Positions 5,993 to 10,725 of a stretch of 10,725 nt of DNA are shown here, one piece after another (positions within the stretch are counted from its first letter, which is position 1; each line of letters starts with the position of its first letter). Source of the stretch: Phycisphaeraceae bacterium (GTDB lineage Bacteria; Planctomycetota; Phycisphaerae; Phycisphaerales; Phycisphaeraceae); the NCBI GenBank assembly GCA_029260695.1, contig JAJDCT010000295.1:1-10725 (forward strand), written 5' to 3'. Position numbers and translations under genes: made by a program. The notes under the pieces were generated by a model that saw only the letters and a list, made by a program, of their open reading frames with translations, had not been told where the DNA came from and did not search any database.

Positions 5993-6844
5993 CTAAGGCT
6001 TAGAGTTAGTCGTTGGGGGTTGCGGGGGATCGTTTTTGGGTGGGGTTTGTTTAGGCGATGACTTGGGTTGGGTCTTGGGGGTTGTTGGTTTGGCCTGTGG
6101 GCTTGGGCCTGCTGGCTTGAAGGGTGCGATGACTTGCTCGGCGATCAGCATGCCCTCGCTGGTCAACGCGTCGATCTTGTTGCGTATCAGGGCGTAGGAC
6201 GCCAGCGCGGGGATCGCGACCACCAGGCCCCAGAAGGTGGTAATCATCGCGGTGGAGATCCCCCCTGCCAGTGCCGCGGGGTCGGGCCTGCCGCCGCTTG
6301 CCTGGAGTTTGTCGAACGCGACGATCATGCCGTAGACGGTGCCGAACAGCCCGATCATGGGTGCGATATTTCCAAGGACGTTGAGATACTCGATAGGCCG
6401 AAGCGCCCGGGTGGTCTCGCTGTCGCCTGCCTCCTCGATCGCTCGCTCCATCGCGCCGTAGCCGTGCCCCCCCTCGTTAAGCGCCGCGCTGATGATCCGG
6501 CCCAGGTAGCTTGGATCTTTGGCCGCAAACTCGATCGCCTCAACAAACCGCTTACCCATCAGCAGGTCCGACACCTTCTTTCGGGACGTCTCGGGCAGCA
6601 GCTTCGACCGGCGGTAGCGGAGCATCAGGCTCAGCGTGTACCCCGTACTTATTGCCGACAGAAACACCAACAGCCAGGTAATCAACATACCCAGGAAGTC
6701 GCCCGGCAGCAGGAACATCTTCGCGACACTGGTCGTCTCGTCCCCGCCCTGCGCCCACGCCGGGGCTACGGGCAGCACCGCCAGAGCAACAGCGGCCAGT
6801 AAAACGGAAGGTCTCATCATCACAACGCGGTTGGGTTCGTTCAT
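5993..6844 (-). CDS. exbB: ExbB/TolQ/MotA-family proton channel subunit
   Basis: A 283-residue inner-membrane protein. Residues 10-31 (MRPSVLLAAVALAVLPVAPA then WAQ) form a cleavable-looking signal peptide, a feature of ExbB subtypes with an extended N-terminus. Three transmembrane helices follow at about 50-75, 153-177 and 195-220; the second and third carry the family signatures NVLGNIAPMIGLFGTVYGMI (156-174 region) and ISTAMITTFWGLVVAIP (196-212), which line the proton path. A cytosolic helical region lies between the first and second helices. ExbB forms the pentameric ring around the ExbD dimer. From residue 243 the protein ends in a 41-residue tail with 14 prolines and 7 lysines and no hydrophobic residue, absent from typical family members. 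The ATG at 6842-6844 abuts the TAA of the upstream gene, pointing to coupled translation; ATGs at residues 9 and 10 are alternatives. Pairing with ExbD and not a MotB-like protein argues against a flagellar motor role. Confidence 0.94.
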   Translation of the reverse strand: MNEPNRVVMMRPSVLLAAVALAVLPVAPAWAQGGDETTSVAKMFLLPGDFLGMLITWLLVFLSAISTGYTLSLMLRYRRSKLLPETSRKKVSDLLMGKRFVEAIEFAAKDPSYLGRIISAALNEGGHGYGAMERAIEEAGDSETTRALRPIEYLNVLGNIAPMIGLFGTVYGMIVAFDKLQASGGRPDPAALAGGISTAMITTFWGLVVAIPALASYALIRNKIDALTSEGMLIAEQVIAPFKPAGPSPQAKPTTPKTQPKSSPKQTPPKNDPPQPPTTNSKP

Positions 6845-7930
6845 TTATTCACCTGACGGGGCATCTTTGACGGAGGCGATCCGTTCATTGAGCCTCTGGT
6901 AGTACACGGGGTCTTCCTGTTGGTCTATCAACGGCCGGGCTCGATCGTAGAGCCGGCTTGCGATGTCGTTGCGATTGATGAGTTCATGGACGTAACCGGC
7001 TTCGAGTGTGGCTGGACCGGCTACGGCGCTTCGTGGGAAATACACCACGACACGCATGAAACTCAGCCCGGCCGACTTGTAGCCGTCCCGGTCGCCGGTG
7101 CTCTCCGCCAGCGCCAATTGCACCATCCCTTTGAGGTACAGCTTCGACGCCGTCTTCCCCGGCTGGGTCAGCGACTCTTCGGCAGCCAGCAGGGCCTGGT
7201 CATAGCTGCCCCTGCGATACAGATTGGCGACCGACCCAGGCGGCACGCTGGCCGACAGCGCCGGGACAGCGGCAGCCCTACCCGTCAAGCCCGATTCAGG
7301 ATTAGCTCCAATACCGGTTGAGTCAAGGTCGGCGGGCGTGCCGGCCGCAGTTGTGAGCTTCTGCAGCAACGCCGCTTGCTCAGGACCCACCGTACCGATC
7401 GCCGCCTTTGTAAGCTCCAAGACACGTATCCTGACTGCGGCGTCGGCCTGCGCAACAACGTCCACCGGCGGCTGAGCCACAAAATAGAGATCGGCACCGG
7501 ATACGACCATATCTATATAGAGCCCCGCTGCGGAATCCGCTTTATCAAGCCGGGCGAGCGCTTGCACACGTTTCATACCGACGTACCACCGGACCCAGGG
7601 CTCCTCGGCCTGTTGCGCCACCTGCCACCACAGGGCAACCGCTTGTGTGTCATCCCCTCGACTGACCGCCGTCTCCGCTTCACCTAGCGCGGGGTACCGC
7701 CCTAGTTTGAGCCCTTCAAGGCTCTTCGCCGATCTGACCAATTCGTTACCCGAACGTGTCTGGTAGTGGACCTGGCCTTGTTGAATCGTATGGACCGTCA
7801 CCGGCTGCACCCACAAACCCGAGAGCTTCACCGCGTCCTGACCGAACGCCGACGAGATCGCAACTAGCAGCACCGCCAAGATACACACACCGCCCAACCG
7901 CGTCTTAAGTGTGCTGTTGCCTCTTGCCAT
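6845..7930 (-). CDS. Secreted TPR-like protein of unknown function
   Basis: A 361-residue protein with an N-terminal signal peptide (basic n-region, hydrophobic core about 14-27, likely cleavage after AFG near residue 30) and no further membrane segment, so periplasmic or envelope-associated. After a short segment containing LSGLWVQPVTV (36-46) there are helical-repeat regions at about 88-140 and 232-340 with TPR spacing of small and aromatic residues, joined by a G/A/P-rich linker at about 195-235. No named family is recognised. The ATG at 7928-7930 gives a normal signal peptide and has GGAA six bases upstream; an in-frame ATG at 7961-7963 would add 11 residues. The stop codon directly touches the exbB ATG, tying it to that complex. 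Its position is like that of CpoB/YbgF in Tol-Pal operons, but I see no coiled-coil trimer region, so the comparison is positional only. Confidence 0.82.
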   Translation of the reverse strand: MARGNSTLKTRLGGVCILAVLLVAISSAFGQDAVKLSGLWVQPVTVHTIQQGQVHYQTRSGNELVRSAKSLEGLKLGRYPALGEAETAVSRGDDTQAVALWWQVAQQAEEPWVRWYVGMKRVQALARLDKADSAAGLYIDMVVSGADLYFVAQPPVDVVAQADAAVRIRVLELTKAAIGTVGPEQAALLQKLTTAAGTPADLDSTGIGANPESGLTGRAAAVPALSASVPPGSVANLYRRGSYDQALLAAEESLTQPGKTASKLYLKGMVQLALAESTGDRDGYKSAGLSFMRVVVYFPRSAVAGPATLEAGYVHELINRNDIASRLYDRARPLIDQQEDPVYYQRLNERIASVKDAPSGE

Positions 7931-7986
7931 GACAGGTTCCGTGCGTGATACCGCGGGTGTCATCCGCTGTGAGGTCGGGCGTGCTG

Positions 7987-9018
7987 CTAGTCGATATTCA
8001 GGTCGGCTTCTGAAACGTATTTATACACGCCACCGCTCTGTTGGGCGATCAGCTTCATCGTTCCGGTCAGCCCGGCTTTGACCAGCGGGTCTTCGTGAAG
8101 GAATTGAAGCGTGTTGATCTTCGTCCCCGACCGATTCACACGCTCGATTTCGGCGAGCAGTTTACGCTGGTCGATCTCGTACTGCCCCTGCCCGGTGATC
8201 GCATCCGAGAGCAGGAAGACCAGTTGAGGCCGGTACTCAAACGCCTTGCGGAGCGCCCTGACGGGGTTACTCGTACCCTTGGGCGTAACAAGGTAGTTGT
8301 CCTCGGCAAGCTGCTCGATAACCTGCTGCTTGATTGCAGGGGTCGCGCGTTTGGCGTCGATCCCGTGCGGTTCGACTTCGATCACGTCGGCGCCCTGATA
8401 AAAGATCACGGTGAACTGCTGGCGCCCGCCGAGCTGGCTGACCGACCGCTTCAATTCACGGATGACAAAAGGGAAGGTATCGATCAAGGAGCCCGAGGCG
8501 TCGATGACAAAGGCGATCCGCCTGGCGTTGCCGCCGGAGCCCAGGAATTGTGCCCGCAGCTCGCCCCCACCGGAGATCGTCGCCTCGAACGGGTTGGCGT
8601 CGCCGGACGAGCCCAGCACGCCGACCAGTGTCGCGTCGCTGCGGGGCTGGGTGAGCATCTGGACCGGCGTCCTATTACGCATCGGTGAGACCGTTCGCCG
8701 CGCAACCGGGTCGGCCTTGAGCCGGGGCACCTGCTTGATCTGTAGCGGCGCGCCGGGGGTCGCGCTGAGCCGGGCGGTGGGGATAATGATCTGCTCGTCC
8801 TGGCTTGCGATCACGGTGGACCAGACCACGAACAACGCAAGCAGAACCAGACCGACGTGCAGAAGGATCGACACGGTCCAGGGGAGCAACCGGGTCAGGG
8901 CATCCTCCGTGGGGCCATCCTCTGCGGGTAACGGTCCGCCCCCGACAGGCGAATCGGGCGTCGGTGTCGTGTCCTCAATCTCAGGTGTCGGCATCGGACA
9001 GGGTCTCCATGTGGCCAT
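7987..9018 (-). CDS. VWA-domain protein with TonB/TolA-like membrane anchor
   Basis: A 343-residue, single-pass inner-membrane protein, N-terminus inside. Residues 1-44 are an acidic, proline-rich cytosolic arm; the transmembrane helix (about 46-69) reads PWTVSILLHVGLVLLALF and holds S50-x3-H54, the S-x3-H motif that TonB and TolA use to engage ExbB/ExbD or TolQ/TolR. A linker to about residue 165 leads into a von Willebrand factor A domain (166-343) with a complete MIDAS metal site: D173-x-S175-x-S177, T249 in PKGTSNP, and D272 in FLLSDA. VWA domains bind protein ligands through a divalent metal. The protein is first in the operon with exbB and two exbD genes and is the only candidate for their energised partner. 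Two starts are possible: ATG at 9018, or ATG at 8994, which has GGAG ten bases upstream; numbering here is from 9018. BatA-type or chelatase VWA proteins lack this anchor. Confidence 0.88.
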   Translation of the reverse strand: MATWRPCPMPTPEIEDTTPTPDSPVGGGPLPAEDGPTEDALTRLLPWTVSILLHVGLVLLALFVVWSTVIASQDEQIIIPTARLSATPGAPLQIKQVPRLKADPVARRTVSPMRNRTPVQMLTQPRSDATLVGVLGSSGDANPFEATISGGGELRAQFLGSGGNARRIAFVIDASGSLIDTFPFVIRELKRSVSQLGGRQQFTVIFYQGADVIEVEPHGIDAKRATPAIKQQVIEQLAEDNYLVTPKGTSNPVRALRKAFEYRPQLVFLLSDAITGQGQYEIDQRKLLAEIERVNRSGTKINTLQFLHEDPLVKAGLTGTMKLIAQQSGGVYKYVSEADLNID

Positions 9019-9072
9019 CGGTCAGGCGTAGACCCAGACCCTACCCCGCTATTCAACCCCGCCCCGGCCCGG

Positions 9073-9101
9073 TTGTCCAGTACGGGCCCGCCGACTATTC
9101 T
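9073..9101 (+). promoter_or_regulatory. Candidate sigma-70-type promoter for the MBOAT gene
   Basis: TTGTCC at 9073-9078 and TATTCT at 9096-9101 each match the consensus at four of six positions and are separated by exactly 17 bases. The start of transcription would fall near 9108, leaving about 41 bases before the ATG at 9149. It sits in the 130-base divergent spacer shared with the VWA operon; no equally good pair was found for the minus-strand direction. Confidence 0.4.
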
Positions 9102-9148
9102 GGCCGCTGCCGATCCGTCCCACTTCGCGGACCACTTTGACCGCGCCC

Positions 9149-10633
9149 ATGGTATTCAGCTCCTACACCTTTATCCTCGCTTTCCTTCCTGTGGTCTTAA
9201 TCGGATTCGCGCTGCTTGGGCGTATCGGCCCGCAGCGGTCAAGGTTTGTCTGGCTGGTGCTCTGCTCACTGGTCTACTGTGGCTGGTGGCGGCTGCCGGA
9301 CCTGCTGCCGTTGGTGCTGTCGATCGCGATGAATTACCGGCTGGGCCGATGGCTCGAAACCGGCAACCCACGACGCAAGAGATGGCTGCTGATCTTGGGC
9401 GTGTCTGCCAACCTGGCGTTGCTGGGTTACTTCAAATACGCCGGGTTCCTGATGACCAGCGCCAACGCCCTGCTGGGCACCACCTGGGACGCGCCGCCGA
9501 TCATCCTGCCGATCGCCATCTCGTTCTACACGTTCCAACAGATCGCCTACATCAGTGACGCCTACCTGGGCCGAACACGCGAACACCGCTTCATCGACTA
9601 CTGCCTGTTCGTCTCATTTTTCCCGCAACTGATCGCCGGCCCGATCGTCCACCACGGGCAGATGCTGCCGCAGTTCTACCGCCGACGCCTGCGGTTTGAC
9701 TCCGCCGACCTGAGCGTGGGCATCAGCCTGTTCGTCTTCGGGCTCGCCAAGAAGGTGCTGATTGCGGACGAGTTGTCGCCGCTGGTGGGGATGGTTTTCG
9801 ATGCGGACCCGGGCTCGCCGTTGACGTTTGGGCTGGCCTGGGTCGGCCTGACCGCGTACGCGCTGCAGATCTACTTCGACTTCAGCGGCTACTCAGACAT
9901 GGCGCTGGGGCTTGGGCGGCTGTTTGGGATACGTCTGCCGCTGAACTTCAACTCCCCGTACCGCGCGACCAGCGTGATCGACTTCTGGAAGCGCTGGCAC
10001 ATCACGCTGTCCGAGTTTTTACGTGAGTACCTTTACATCCCATTAGGGGGCAACCGCAATGGCAAGTCACGCCGGTATGTGAACCTGATGCTGACGATGC
10101 TGCTCGGCGGGCTCTGGCACGGCGCGAGTTGGTCGTTTGTGTTGTGGGGCGGTTTGCACGGGGTGTACCTGATGGTGAACCACGCCTGGCGTTCTCTGGT
10201 CGGGACAGGCAAGCCGGAACAGGCTTATGCAGGCGGCTTGGTTGGCATCTGGGTGTCTCGTGTACTCACGTTTGCAGTGGTCCTGATCGCCTGGGTGCCG
10301 TTCCGTGCGGACGGGCTGCCGCAGATTCAACGCTTCTACTCCGCGATGTTCGGCCTGTCCGGTTTTGACACCGGCCTGGGTGAACTAGGCAGCGACAAGG
10401 CGATCATCATCCTGGCATGCCTGCTGCTTGTCTGGCTGATGCCCAACGTCCCCACCATGATGCGGCGTTACCGCCCGACGACCGGCAAAAGTCTGACGTG
10501 GGACGGGTGGAAACCGTTAGGCGGATGGGTCTGGCGGCCCGAGCCGTTCTGGGCGATCGTGACGGGGCTGCTCACGGTCGGCTGCCTGATGCAGATGTCT
10601 CGGGCCGGGGAGTTTATCTACTACCGTTTCTAG
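9149..10633 (+). CDS. MBOAT-family membrane O-acyltransferase, AlgI type
   Basis: A 494-residue polytopic inner-membrane protein of the MBOAT family, AlgI branch, which passes acyl (often acetyl) groups across the membrane for attachment to exported polysaccharides. It opens with MVFSSYTFILAFLPVVLIGF, the usual AlgI-like first segment, and contains the family core: LIAGPIVHHGQMLPQF, then YFDFSGYSDMALGLGRLFG, LPLNFNSPYRA, FWKRWHITLSEFLREYLYIP (residues about 279-298, H284), and LGGLWHGASW with the catalytic-type histidine at H324, close to His-322 of Pseudomonas AlgI. Length fits the family (about 460-520). The ATG at 9149-9151 is chosen because the family starts at this motif; a TTG at 9137 would add four residues. 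The next gene starts 11 bases after the stop; such MBOAT genes are often followed by a secreted SGNH-type or AlgJ/AlgX-like partner. The polysaccharide substrate is unknown. Confidence 0.95.
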   Translation: MVFSSYTFILAFLPVVLIGFALLGRIGPQRSRFVWLVLCSLVYCGWWRLPDLLPLVLSIAMNYRLGRWLETGNPRRKRWLLILGVSANLALLGYFKYAGFLMTSANALLGTTWDAPPIILPIAISFYTFQQIAYISDAYLGRTREHRFIDYCLFVSFFPQLIAGPIVHHGQMLPQFYRRRLRFDSADLSVGISLFVFGLAKKVLIADELSPLVGMVFDADPGSPLTFGLAWVGLTAYALQIYFDFSGYSDMALGLGRLFGIRLPLNFNSPYRATSVIDFWKRWHITLSEFLREYLYIPLGGNRNGKSRRYVNLMLTMLLGGLWHGASWSFVLWGGLHGVYLMVNHAWRSLVGTGKPEQAYAGGLVGIWVSRVLTFAVVLIAWVPFRADGLPQIQRFYSAMFGLSGFDTGLGELGSDKAIIILACLLLVWLMPNVPTMMRRYRPTTGKSLTWDGWKPLGGWVWRPEPFWAIVTGLLTVGCLMQMSRAGEFIYYRF

Positions 10634-10644
10634 GATACGAACAC

Positions 10645-10725
10645 TTGCGCCGACACACCCGACAATTCGTCCGCACCTACATGACACTGGTGCTGTGCCT
10701 GCTCGGCGGGTTGGTGGTGTTCAAC
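10645..10725 (+). CDS. N-terminus of a membrane or secreted protein (cut by window)
   Basis: An open frame begins 11 bases after the MBOAT stop and runs off the right edge. From the TTG at 10645-10647 it encodes a basic segment (RRHTRQFVRTY) and then a hydrophobic run (MTLVLCLLGGLVVF), which together look like the n-region and core of a signal anchor or signal peptide. An in-frame ATG at 10681 is an alternative, but would remove the basic residues that normally precede such a core. The tight spacing suggests co-transcription with the acyltransferase. By position it may be an AlgJ/AlgX-like or SGNH-hydrolase-type partner, but only 27 codons are visible and the family cannot be read from them. 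Confidence 0.6.
   Translation, partial: MRRHTRQFVRTYMTLVLCLLGGLVVFN

Noticed and set aside
6068..6802. Long plus-strand open frame opposite exbB (244 codons)
   Set aside because: It mirrors a strongly conserved membrane gene on the other strand, has no recognisable domain, and long antisense frames are expected in high-GC DNA.
5993..6844. Flagellar stator MotA
   Set aside because: There are three transmembrane helices, a signal peptide and two ExbD partners; no MotB with a peptidoglycan-binding domain is present.
7987..9018. BatA/BatB-type or Mg-chelatase-type VWA protein
   Set aside because: No MoxR-type AAA+ ATPase gene is nearby, and the single N-terminal S-x3-H helix with exbB/exbD neighbours fits a TonB/TolA-like anchor better.
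9137..9148. TTG start four codons upstream for the MBOAT protein
   Set aside because: AlgI-like proteins start with the MVFSSY-type motif, which coincides with the ATG at 9149.

Overview
The window looks like a piece of a high-GC, Gram-negative-type bacterial chromosome, most likely from the Planctomycetota, perhaps Phycisphaerae-like. This assignment is an inference. It rests on the near absence of Shine-Dalgarno sequences, large alanine-rich secreted TPR proteins of no known family, short intergenic spaces filled with G-rich telomere-like strings and small dispersed repeats, and an ExbB/ExbD gene set not accompanied by a recognisable TonB, TolB or Pal. No taxonomic marker gene is present.

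Layout. Eight genes lie on the minus strand and occupy 1-9018; two lie on the plus strand from 9149 to the right edge. Reading the minus strand in transcription order: a VWA-domain protein with a TonB/TolA-like membrane anchor (9018-7987), a secreted TPR-like protein (7930-6845), an ExbB-type proton channel subunit (6844-5993), two different ExbD-type subunits (5944-5435 and 5427-4846), and a 967-residue secreted helical-repeat protein (4764-1861). These six form one probable operon with gaps of 23-56, 0, 48, 7 and 81 bases. Next come an aldo-keto reductase (1735-665) and a NUDIX hydrolase cut by the left edge (528-1), each behind a longer, repeat-bearing spacer and probably separate transcription units. 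Divergent from the operon, across 130 bases, is an AlgI-type MBOAT membrane acyltransferase (9149-10633), followed at once by the first 27 codons of a membrane or secreted protein (10645 onward).

How the genes may work together. ExbB plus ExbD use the proton-motive force to drive a single-pass partner (TonB or TolA). The only candidate partner here is the VWA protein: its transmembrane helix carries the S-x3-H signature of TonB and TolA, but its periplasmic part is a VWA domain with a complete metal-binding (MIDAS) site instead of a TonB C-terminal domain. The two secreted TPR-like proteins hold a place similar to CpoB/YbgF in Tol-Pal operons. The most interesting reading is a PMF-energised, VWA-tipped envelope machine. 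The sequence supports the parts list; the function is inferred.

Separately, the spacers hold several kinds of repeat: a pair of inverted GC hairpins before the NUDIX gene, an imperfect inverted repeat around the likely aldo-keto reductase promoter, a 12-base inverted repeat that supplies the start codon of the 967-residue protein, and a GGGTCTT tandem array with a canonical G-quadruplex pattern between exbB and exbD, whose sequence style continues into the coding sequence of the ExbB tail.
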